DNA from: Plecoglossus altivelis
Lineage: Eukaryota > Chordata > Actinopteri > Osmeriformes > Plecoglossidae
Assembly (NCBI GenBank): GCA_036571765.1
Contig: BROE01000004.1
Location: 4,990,453 to 5,054,452 of the forward strand
DNA length: 64,000 bases
Direction of reading: 5' to 3'
Part shown: positions 12,369 to 22,316 of the stretch, in pieces
Layout: each line of letters begins with the position of its first letter
Position numbering within the stretch: the stretch's first letter is position 1
Translations under genes and position numbers: made by a program
Notes under the pieces: generated by a model
Databases searched by the model: none
The model's input: the letters and a program-made list of their open reading frames with translations, nothing else
Told to the model about the DNA's origin: nothing

Positions 12369-14079
12369 GAGTATATTGCAGATCCACTTAATGCATTTCA
12401 CATAGCGAAGGGTTTTCTTAGCGGGAGCTGCAATCACTTTGGCAGCAGGATTGGTCGAACGCAGTCCCCGGTGACCTTCTACTGGGTGGTGTGGGGCGAG
12501 ACGAGCACCTGCACCCAGGCGGCCAGCCGGCTGCTGGGACAGTGACGCAGGACGGGGGCACTTGGCAGGACACCCAGGGCGGCGCCGCCTGCCAAACGGG
12601 TGGAGAGTCACAGAAGGCACCAGACGCTTGACCACCAGACACCATTACAAGCCCCTTGTCGTCGTGACAACGCGGCGTGTGACGACACAGGCCGCATGGG
12701 GCCCCCGGTATCGCAGATGGTTCTGGGCTGACACCCTCTGGTTAAATGGTTATCCTCCATCCTTCATCCACGCGTACAGAGCAACAACAACAACAGCCAA
12801 AATGCAGTCAAACCCCCTCAGGCATCTGAAATGGTGTTTGGAAGCTGTGGTCCATGCCAGGGCTGAAAGAGCCCTTTCTAAATGGGAGATGTTGTGAAGT
12901 GTTAACTTCAGCAGAATGATCTTAACTGCCTTCTCGAGAGACTGTTTAAAAAGGAGAACCACATCAATCCAAAGTTGCAAAATCTTGCCCAATAAAGCAG
13001 CGTTGATCATTCTAAAATGGCCGTCTGACGTAGGGCAATATCTTTTATTAGGGCACAAAGTCCTTTGACCTTAGTTCTGACTAGATTACTGGCCTATTGT
13101 TCATCTTCTGCATTAGTGACGGGGAAGACACATGGAATTGAATAAACTAATTGCAGGCTAGTAACATGTCAACAACAGCACAGTTGTTAATCTGTGACCC
13201 ACTGGGACGCTAACAACAGCCCAGCATTCAAACAACCTAGGCTGTAATCAAATCATGGGAATTACCTCCAGCTGGTAAACGTTCCAACTGAAGAGCTCAC
13301 ACACACACTGTAAAACCGTCTATAGGTCCTTTGACCAGGAAGTTAAGTGCAGGGCTGTTTGGAAATGAAACGAGGTCAACAGAACATCTAGAGGTAGGTT
13401 CTTATCTTTCTCATCCTGAACGTTCATTCATTTCCTTTTTGCTGTCTTGTGGTTGAAGAGTAGAAAAACACATGCTAATCAACGAACCTTCCCACATTAA
13501 ATTCTATGAGATTTCAAAATAATCCCCATCTGAAACTAAAGGTCAGAATGTGTCTAAAGAGAAGGCATCTCTAGGGCCCCTTCATATCTAGCCTGAGATG
13601 AGCCTACATCGCATGTTGGTATAACATGAGCCAAAAAACCCTTAACAATTTAAGAGTCCAAATAATCTTGTTTACTTTGGAAATAAACATAGTAAAACAG
13701 TCAGTAGATATGACAACATCTCTTAAGACAATGCTCTCAGCTTCGTACGTGGAAGTGAAGGAGAGGAGGGGCGAGAAAGGGCAGCTATGGAAAGAAATAT
13801 GCAACTCCCACAATAACCGCCAGCCAAACATTCAGCCAGCCAGTCAACCAGCCAGCCGGTCAGCCACTGCAGTTTGTCAGCTGCTCAGGGCTGCTGTAGC
13901 TCAAAGCGAGTTGGGGAGAGCAGCCGTACATGTGCATGGGAACACAGGGGTCTCAGTGTGCCAGGGAACCGCCATAAAGAGATTGCCATCTGATAGGCCC
14001 GTGCTGCTAATGCCTATGCCGCTAATGCCTTCAGCTTCTGGTGGGGGAGGCAGGCTGGGAGGAGTGAGACTGGGACTGA

Positions 14080-14335
14080 AGAGAGGCTGGGGTTGGAGAG
14101 AGGCTGGGGCTGGAGAGTCGCTGGGGCTGAAGTGAAGCTAGGGTTGAAGTGAGGCTGGGGATGAAGTGAGGCTGGAGATAAAGTAAGGCTGGGGATAAAG
14201 TGAGGCTGGGGCTGAAGTGAGGCCAGGGTTGGACTAGAGGCTGGGGCTAAAGTGAGACTGGGGCTGGAATAGAGGCTGAGGCTGGATTATAGACTGGGGT
14301 TGGAATAGAGGGTTGTAGAAGGAGCAAGGTTGGGG
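14080..14335. repeat. Degenerate minisatellite, about 19-20-bp unit
   Basis: At least ten diverged copies of GAGGCTGGGGCTGAAGTGA with AAAGTAAGGCTGGGGAT and TTGGA variants. Confidence 0.85.
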
Positions 14336-15643
14336 AGAGAGCCTAGAGGGGCAACACAGTAGCACAAAAAGGCCCTTTGTTACGAAGCATTATAGTGTTA
14401 AACCCTGCAGGGGCATCCCTCTGAGCTGCTACTGAGGGAGAGAGATTGCAAAACTGAAAATAGTGAGAGACACAGATCCACTGTGCCGAGAGTTCAGATA
14501 TAAAGTTAAGTCCTGCAAGGATAACTCACATGGCCATGAAGCTACCCTTATTCACTACCATATATCATTGAATTCCTTCAGTGGTCCGGTGTCAACGGAA
14601 TCGTTTTGAAAGCAGGATATGGGAAATAAGGGTAGCCTAATCCCTAACCGAATTACTTTATTTTATGGAACTTCCACCCAGCCTCGAGACTAGTTTAGTT
14701 CAGAGAATTTTGAGTACAGTACATGTTAAGTCATATTCCAGCCTAACTTAGTGAGCAGCATGAAAACTACCGTGACTACTCACCAGAAAAGGACTAAATG
14801 TGTCGTGATCTTTGCCTATTCATCATACGATCTAAGAGAAGTCCTTCACGAAGTACGTTGTCTAGCCCGGTGGAAATGCAAATAGCAAATGCCATCACAG
14901 CACCAAATGTTGACCGTCACACGCGCCGACACGTGCAACTGTTCAGCAAGCTATTTAAACAAAGAGTGCAAGACTGTCTGACTGTACATACACACAGCCT
15001 TAACACGCCACTGCATGGCAAAAGCGAAACTGTCAAATAGCAGCCATATCTGAGTAGTAATGTAGCTGATGGAATTACTGTCATGCGAAACGGGGTAGAA
15101 GCCGATGTAATGATTACTAATAGGTGACACTGCGATTTAGCGTTAAACATTCCAATATCACGAAAATGTCAATCGCGTGGAAAACGTAGTGGGCCTGTTA
15201 CAACACAGTTCATACGATGCGAAGACTCGCATGGAAATATTCAAATATCTACTGTGCAAAGGTGATTACAGTTGTGAGGCAAATATGTCTACAGTATGCT
15301 ACTGTTTCAAGTTTATCGCTACATTAACGACCTTGTAGAGACCAAGACATAAAGACGGAAGGCTACATTGTGTTAGTCACGGACAGAGACGATAAGCGAC
15401 TAGACAGCTGGTTTCAGAAAAGTAGTGATAGCCTAATATACAAGATAGATTCCGACCAATTCTCCTCGGGAGCAGCGTTTCAATTTCACCAACCTGTTTC
15501 ATAAAGATAAAGAGCGGCCCAAGGACACAGAGGCAGGATACTTCAGTCACTGACAAGCCTTCCCTTCCCTGCCAAAGCTACTGAGCTACTGCCTGGTGTC
15601 GGCGGATAGTTCTGCTTGGCTTGCAAAAATATAAAGGACTTAC

Positions 15644-15760
15644 CAATGTAAAGGCAGCCAGCAAGCCCTCCCCTTGTTGCTCACTTTCGGAACATTAACG
15701 CGAATGTTTAGAAATTCAGACGATATACTGTACAGTTTGTAATAATTTTTGTAGCGGTTC
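15644..15760 (-). other. Possible 5' non-coding exon of the minus-strand gene
   Basis: On the minus strand, the sequence CATTG is followed by a consensus donor GTAAGTCC, with the exon edge at 15,644. No coding frame is evident, so this would be a leader exon of the gene whose signal-peptide exon lies at 11.1 kb. The 5' boundary is not visible and 15,760 is arbitrary. Confidence 0.35.
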
Positions 15761-16138
15761 GACGTCTGTCAGCGCTGTTCTCTTCCCCAGCTTGCCAGTT
15801 CTTTATTTGAGGTAAGCGGAAACACTGAGTGAATTCTACCAGCTGCCTCGCTTTCGGACGGTCTCCATGGAAACTATGGATCAGTCTCGATCGTTGTACG
15901 TCCCACCTTGACTTGTCTCCTTCACGTTATGGCTATACGGCCTTCTTCATTGGACGACATTTGTCACAGGTTTCGCCCTCTGCCGTTTACTCGAATAAAA
16001 AGTTATTTTTTTACGTCAAAGGGACCGCACAAAAGAATAGCCACCGAGGACAGTACAACCTATAGGTGGCAGTAATGCACTTACTGCCACGCGAGTACGA
16101 CAACGCGATTAACGAAAAAGAAGAATTCAACTTTGGAT
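15645..16138. promoter_or_regulatory. Candidate bidirectional promoter and 5' leader region
   Basis: The interval lies between a probable minus-strand leader exon and the plus-strand thioesterase start. It has a plus-strand donor-like GTAAGCGG at 15,811, an acceptor-like CAG at 15,967-15,969 and an ATTGG (inverted CCAAT) at about 15,954, so the thioesterase may have its own non-coding exon ending at 15,810. A perfect hairpin at 16,066-16,090 lies just before its ATG. No TATA box was evident. Inferred from geometry only. Confidence 0.35.
16066..16090. repeat. Perfect inverted repeat, 10-bp arms
   Basis: Arms GTGGCAGTAA and TTACTGCCAC with a 5-base loop TGCAC, ending 48 bases upstream of the thioesterase ATG. 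A GAAAAAGAAGAA run follows. GGTGGCAGTAATGCAC resembles a short repeat I recall near many teleost gene starts. Confidence 0.8.
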
Positions 16139-16661
16139 ATGCAATTTCAGAGCACTCTACATTTACTCAGAGTGACATCTAGGGCGTTTTCACTCATAGC
16201 AATGCGTTCGACATCACATCAAGTAAGCGTGCAACTTCTTCCAAGCCCTCGGTCTTTCTTTGACGAGGCGGTGCAGGTGAAAGTGGAGGGACTTGCGCCA
16301 CAACAGCGAGTGGAGTTGAGATCAAGGTTGACTGACCACAAAGGGGTCGTCTTCAAAGCGTTTTCAGTGTACGTTGCAGATGCAACCGGGCAGGTGGATG
16401 TATGTATCTCCCCCTCCTTAAGCGGGACCTATACCGGTGTCGAGCCTATGGGTTTGTTTTGGTCCATGTTGCCCGAGACCCCGCACAAAAAAATGTTTAT
16501 TAAGACTGCATCGAGTCCGATACTTGTCAACATAGACGCTCTCAGCGACACTGGTGAAGTCTTGGCCTCGGAGACTAGCGAAAGGCAGTTCATGAAAGAG
16601 GGCATGCGTAGGGTTCCACTGAAGGAGGACAAGGTTCGCGGAGTCCTGTTTCTCCCACCGG
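16139..16661 (+). CDS. Thioesterase exon 1: leader and N-terminal domain
   Basis: 174 codons plus one base, ending CCACCGG before donor GTAAGG. The first ATG is at 16,139; a TTG-initiated extension of two codons upstream is not a normal eukaryotic start. It encodes the presequence-like leader and the BAAT N-terminal domain up to LFLPPG. Confidence 0.88.
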
Positions 16662-17755
16662 GTAAGGCTGTGTACAAGAAGCCCTCTAACCCACACAAAA
16701 TATTTAGAATGATAAGTACTAACTTAAGTTTACTCAACCACTATTCCTTCCTCCCCCCCTCCTCTCTCGCTGTCTTTTCCTCTCCCTCTCTTTTCAGGCC
16801 AGGGTCCCTTCCCAGGAGTTGTAGATGTATACACATTGGGTGGTGGCCCATGTGAAGCACGAGCCAGTCTGCTTGCAAACAAAGGCTTTGTGGTTCTGGC
16901 CCTGGCATATTATGGTTATGAAGACCTGCCCAGAAGTGTACCCAAGTATTTTGACCTGGAATACTTTGAAGAAGCAGTAACTTTCCTTAAAGGACATCCA
17001 CTGGTTAGTGTAGTAAATATCTTGACTAGTTTCCCTTGACATTTTCAAAGGTTTGCTTTTGACTGTTTCTATTCTGTCTAAGCAATGCTGCTCTCTAGTG
17101 GTGGCTTTGTTTTTTTTTAAACTAAATTAATTGTATGTTTGTTTAGGTCCAAGGCCCTGGAGTAGGTGTCATTTCAATCTCCAAAAGTGGAGATCTGGCA
17201 CTTTCTATGGCATCTTTTCTCTCAGGGATCTCAGCAACAGTGTTTATCAATGGCTGCAATACACCTGTCTTATCTTCGTTGCATTACAAAGACATCATCA
17301 TCCCTTGCTTGGAACCTATACTTGAGAACATCACCGTCACGCCTTCTGGTCTTCTTGACGTCCGCGATGCCCTCACAGACCCCATGTCGACAGAGACCAC
17401 CCGGAAGTCTATGATCCCTATAGAACAAGCCAGTTGCCAGTTCCTCTTTGTAGCCTCGGAAGATGACAGGAACTGGAACAGCTGTTTATTTGCAGAGCAG
17501 TCTGCTGCGAGACTGAGAGACTGCAAGAAAGAGAACTTTGAGTTGGTGAGATATCCTGATGCAGGGCATTTCCTGGAGGTGCCCTTCATGCCCCATTGCC
17601 CATCTGCCTTCCATGCTGCAGTGAACAAAGAGGTGATTTTTGGGGGGCAACCAAAAGCTCATTCAGAGGCACAGTTGGACCTGTGGAGCAGAGTCCAGCA
17701 GTTCTTCATGAAGCATCTAGAACACGAGACCCAACGCCAGAAAGCTATGCTATAA
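16139..17755 (+). CDS. Acyl-CoA thioesterase of the BAAT/ACOT1-2 family, three exons
   Basis: Coding exons 16,139-16,661, 16,798-17,003 and 17,147-17,755 join in frame to 445 aa. Family role: hydrolysis of fatty acyl-CoA to free acid and CoA. Residues about 29-170 form the BAAT/ACOT N-terminal domain; the rest is the alpha/beta hydrolase domain with PPGQGPFPGVVD and LALAYYGYEDLP motifs. Nucleophile Ser255 sits in VISISKSGD; the acid is Asp349 or Asp350 in ASEDDRNW; the base is His384 in PDAGHF. Serine rather than BAAT's cysteine favours thioesterase over bile-acid conjugation. The elbow reads S-I-S-K-S where ACOT1/2 have G-I-S-K-G. The N-terminus has Arg, no early acidic residue and hydrophobic patches like a mitochondrial presequence; Met22 (16,202) gives a form without it. 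The C-terminus KAML is not a canonical peroxisomal signal. The exact paralogue cannot be assigned. Confidence 0.92.
16798..17003 (+). CDS. Thioesterase exon 2: start of hydrolase fold
   Basis: The acceptor is a long CT tract ending TTTTCAG, and the exon ends CACTG before GTTAGT. It encodes residues 175-243, with the family motifs GPFPGVVD and LALAYYGYEDLPRSVP and then YFEEAVTFLKGHP. Confidence 0.9.
17147..17755 (+). CDS. Thioesterase exon 3: catalytic triad and C-terminus
   Basis: Acceptor TTTGTTTAG, phase 0. It encodes residues 244-445, including the nucleophile, acid and histidine, and the GGQPKAHSEAQLDLW segment matching the family's conserved GGEPRAHAMAQVDAW. Confidence 0.92.
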   Translation, partial: VQGPGVGVISISKSGDLALSMASFLSGISATVFINGCNTPVLSSLHYKDIIIPCLEPILENITVTPSGLLDVRDALTDPMSTETTRKSMIPIEQASCQFLFVASEDDRNWNSCLFAEQSAARLRDCKKENFELVRYPDAGHFLEVPFMPHCPSAFHAAVNKEVIFGGQPKAHSEAQLDLWSRVQQFFMKHLEHETQRQKAML

Positions 17756-19935
17756 CACACAAGTGCTTTAATACATATGTGCATACGCCTCAATGAAATA
17801 CTAACATCAAACATGAACAACGTAACTAGCTTGAGCGCTGTCAGTAACATCATTTAATATTCTTACAATATAAGCTAATGAGTATGTTTTAGGCAGATGG
17901 TGTGAAGGGAAACAATCAATTAAGGAAACACAATTTAAGTGAAGCTCCATGTATTCACAAGGCGAGGTGAGTGTCTCTACATAAATTAACACCTCCATGG
18001 ATACGAGGCAGAGGGAGTCTAGGTGAAGGCTTTTTTTTAATCACATGAGTGGATAGCGTTTCAGAGAGTATGCAGTGGTTCTCAAACCATTCTGTAGTAG
18101 CTTTAGCTCCAAGCCTTTCATGTGAACTTGAGTCTGACAACTTAATGAGCCATTGGTTTATTTCCAATTGTCTCACTGCTAAAATATCACAAAACAGTAA
18201 AGACTTTTTGTGACAAAAGTGTATTGTTGTGTTGTATTACTTTTCATTGGTTATTGTGTGTCATACCCAGAATTGACTAACTTTTCAAAACAAATCCATG
18301 TAAAAAAAAACATTACACTTTAAATAGACATTTAAAACATTTCGGTAAGAGACACTGAAATGAATGTTTGAAATAAATATTGTTTCTAACATAAAAGTAA
18401 AGTTGAATCCCAATAGTCTCAGAATTGTTTTGAGTTGGGGGTTCATATATTAGACCAGGATTATAACCTGACCTGTCATAGAGAGAAAATTCAGCCTACG
18501 CAAGAGGAATCTGTCATCTAGCTGCGAGAGCAGCAGCTCTTTAACCACACGCAACATTTGGCCCCTAGGATTGATTTGATAGGCTCCCCAAACAATTGTG
18601 ATCTAGTGCCAAACCTGACTCATGAAGTGACATTTTGGTTCACTTTGTTGATCAGAAAACACAAGTTCTGACGGAGTAGTCTTTTGCACTTAATCTTTCC
18701 TTTATTGCAGTATTTTTACACTGCCCATAGGGTCAACTCTAAACTCTGGACGTTTCACTGCAGTGTTTTACTAAAATACTGTGCAAAATCATATTTCTAC
18801 GAACACTTCTAATAGGTAATCAAACCATTTTAAAACAGATGGCCTATGTATATGTCAGTGAGTGGATTTTCCCATTACGATCACCTCCAGATACGGTCCC
18901 AACACCACGCGACACAGTAGCACTCCAGCCGTACGCTGTAACCTTTTCCTGGGAATAACATTTGGGTAACTGCTTCACAGTCACTGAGCAAGACCTGTGT
19001 AACTCATTGCGAAGGTCCAAAGATTCCATAGATTGAGGAGAGGAGTGGCTCAAAAATCGTCTTGCTAAACCCTTGGAGGAATATTCGCCGTCTCGCACCA
19101 CTGAGGGGATAGCCCAACCAACTAACAGGCAAACGCGGCGCACGTATATTTTCATGCATGGTGAGAATATTCAGGCACGAACGGTTTTTCCAAACGCAAA
19201 CTGAAATCTACCACGAAATTGGCATCTTTACAACCCGCTGACTCAAGGTGTAGACTGTATTACCTTATCGGAGCTAAACGTAGCCTGATTGTTTATTTTT
19301 CAGAGAAAGGCGAGACTATAACCGTATTGGGTCGACAAAATAACTCGCGGAGGTAGGCTTCCTTTATGGACATAAGACAAAAAAGAAATCCTATCCTATT
19401 TTTTAGATCAGCGTGATGCGGGAATGTGTGGTTTAAGAGGATGTAATTTGCAGGTTATTTCTCTCCATGTAACTGTAAAGAAAGCCTAACCTATTGTGTC
19501 ACTGTTGAGATCAATTGTAGCCAAATATCCGAGTATGAGATGTTTCGTGGCAGTGATCTTCCATGGAAATCATTTAAAGCGTGCTTTTTGTGCGCCGAGT
19601 TGATTAGAGATGTCATTTTATTTCATGACAGAAGGCTACGGGTGTAGACGAAAGAAATGTAATCTAGTTATATGCAACTGGTTTAAATAAGGTAAACTAA
19701 AACGGGTCGAATGTCAATATTGTATTATGCGGGGTAAATAGATAAATTCACGAACACATTGAATTATGTCTTGAAACACCACCAATCAGGGCAGATTGCC
19801 ATTTCGAAGCCCTATCTATTGGGTTACACATGCGGCAGTCTTGGAGATAATCTATGTCTCTATCAGGGACTTTTTAAGGTTTCCTATTCATAAATATGCA
19901 ATTATTAGTTTAATTGCCTCGTGCGGTTATTTGAA
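17756..19935. other. Intergenic: thioesterase 3' UTR and gpr176 upstream region
   Basis: AT-rich. An AATAAA at 18,372-18,377, about 0.6 kb after the stop, is a plausible thioesterase poly(A) signal. Between 18.8 and 19.2 kb there is a 103-codon minus-strand frame of unknown status. A TTTATTTTTCAG acceptor-like site near 19,300 could belong to a gpr176 leader exon. Confidence 0.5.
18372..18377 (+). terminator. Candidate poly(A) signal of the thioesterase gene
   Basis: Canonical AATAAA, the first one seen downstream of the 17,755 stop. The cleavage site was not determined. Confidence 0.4.
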
Positions 19936-20164
19936 ATGGATGTTGGCAGCTGGGTACCGACCGCTGGGGACGGGTCTGCAAATTTTACTGCGGCCAATCT
20001 TTTGTTGGACTTTCAAAACGCTTCGGGTCCAAGTACACCATGGGATAACGATCCGTTGAGCGAGGTGACACGTTTGAAGAATCAGCAGCGCCTCACCCAA
20101 GACCAAGTCTACCGGGACTTCACCACCACCATACAAGTTCTTGTCCTGATTGGGTGTCTGTTTG
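19936..20164 (+). CDS. gpr176: gpr176 coding exon 1: N-terminus and start of TM1
   Basis: 76 codons plus one base, ending TTTG before GTAAGT. YRDFTTTIQVLVLIGCLFG parallels the human YRQFTTTVQVVIFIGSLLG. Confidence 0.93.
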
Positions 20165-22277
20165 GTAAGTGCCGTTTCCTAGCCGCAGACACGTGCTTCA
20201 CAAAAACACCTGAATAAAGACGTCTTATAAAGCAAATATTAAATCACCTCAACAGAAGGTCAACAATAGGCAAGTAACGGACAGTAGTCTAAATGTAAAC
20301 AGGTTCAATTGAACAATTAGCCGATGTGACAAAGAGGTAAGCAGATCTGACATAAATGAAAACTTTAGTTATTATATTTGTCTCGATTTTTTTGAGAGGA
20401 AAACTTGTTCAGAAGTTCCACGTGAAATTAGTCAAATATTTCCTCTATGTTTAATTGACTGCATTTACAGTTAATTAGCTGGGCAGATGATATTGTCTCC
20501 TTTTTAACGTCATACTTGCAGATCACACCATGGTCTCGTTGCCGTTACCATGGTCTCGTTGCCGTATCACCTCTCGAGGAATACAGAAATAGCAATCAGA
20601 GGTGTAGACTTAAATCATGGCGTTCATTGATGCTATGTTTGTTGCCTTCATCAAAACCTACCCAAACATTCTCAAAATGTATGGATTTAACTTTTTCTTT
20701 CTCTAGCACTTCTCAATTCAGGCTTCATAAAAGACTTGCAGCTATGAGTAATATTTCTTAACTGGCATACTGTCCATCTGACTAGCTCTTTTTGTAAAAC
20801 TTTGTGGCCCTCATCAGCGACCCTAAACAAGCCTTGACACTAGTCTGGTTTCAGGACGAGTCACACTGACGATGAGAAAGTCTGCAGCCTCTCTTTGTGC
20901 ATGCTTGATTTATTCTTTTTCATTAAGTGTGGGAGCGTAAGAGGCAGGTTCAAATGGTGTTGAAGGGTGGTGTGAACTGCTAAGTTAATTCCTCAGAGAA
21001 ATGCTGGAACAGCTGCTGAGTGCACACATGTACTGTACTATGTGGTCTGTCTCAATATCATGCCAAAAGGGCAATGCTTTAGGCTTACCTTTCTTTTTCA
21101 TTGAACTAATCTGTACGCAATTTTTCTTTTCAGTTTGGCATTTAATAAAATGCGTTGGCTTCTTTCTCACCCGTACGGAACTGTGTACAGATTTAGGTGA
21201 ATTGTTGTTTGACTGTTTATTTGGTTCCTGTCTGCTGCATTTGAATAGAATTGAACACACCCTCACTATTCACACTGTCATACTATCTTCTAACCATAAA
21301 AACTTTCCCCTCTCTCCTCCCCCCTCCTCTCTCAACACTCTCTCCTCGCTTCTCCTCCCTCAACACTCTCTCCTCCCTTCTCCTCCCTCAACACTCTCTC
21401 CTCCCCCCTCCTCCCTCAACTCTCTCTCCCACCCGTTCTCCCTCTCATTTCCTTCCCTCTCCCTCCTAAGGCAATTCCCTGGTGCTGTGGTGCACCTGCT
21501 GTACCACCGTCTTCAAGTCTGTGACCAGGTGCTTCATCAAGAACCTGGCGTGTTCTGGCATCTGTGCCGGCCTGGTGTGTGTGCCGTTCGACGTGGCCTT
21601 GGGCGCCAGCCCTCCCTGCTGCTGGTGGCTCCACACACTGCTGGTCTGCAAGACCATCAAGTTTCTGCACAAGCTCTTCTGCTCTGTCACCGTGCTAAGC
21701 TTTGCTGTCATCGCCCTCGACAGGTGAAGCAGACAAACTTAAATACAAATCTGCATGGACATTAGAGGCTATTAGGCGCACATTATTAAACTCTTTAGCT
21801 CTATGGCGTTATTGTTTTCACAAATTAAGAAATTGTATGTAGCCTATTTTCCTAGTTTCTCTGACTTACCACTCTGCCCTGTTGTCATAACATGACCACA
21901 GATGCTCAAAAATCCATTCCACACAGTAGGAGATGCATCAAACACGGGCGTTCAGAAAGGAAACTGTTTTTTATAGCAGAGAATAAAAAACTATTTTCTA
22001 TCTCCATCTACCCCCTGTGGAGTGGAGCAGGGGTGGAAATCAATGGTGCATGTGTACTCCATGCTGAGTGGATGTCTCTTACTTCTTGTGCTGTGCTCTG
22101 AGCCACAGCCAAAACCAGGGTGTCCACGGGGAGCAGTGACACATCCACTATTACACACTCACACACCCTCCATTGAAGGCAACACGTGTGCACTGTGCAC
22201 GCACACACATTCTGTCTCTCTTTCTCTCTTTCTCCCTCTCTCCCTCGCTCTCTTGCTCTCTCTCTCTCTCCCTCCCA

Positions 22278-22316
<39 letters not shown>

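Larger units (their letters stand above)
11135..15643. other. Probable intron 1 of the minus-strand gene
   Basis: Bounded by the acceptor at 11,135 and the donor at 15,643 on the minus strand, if both exons belong to one transcript. It holds GA, CA and poly-G tracts, a CpG-rich patch near 12.45-12.72 kb and a degenerate GGCTGGGGCTGAAGTGA minisatellite. No exon is supported. Confidence 0.45.

Noticed and set aside
12231..12897. Opposing frames of 134 (minus) and 111 (plus) codons
   Set aside because: GC-rich, stop-poor sequence favours both. The minus frame continues into the CA repeat. Noted as a CpG islet only.
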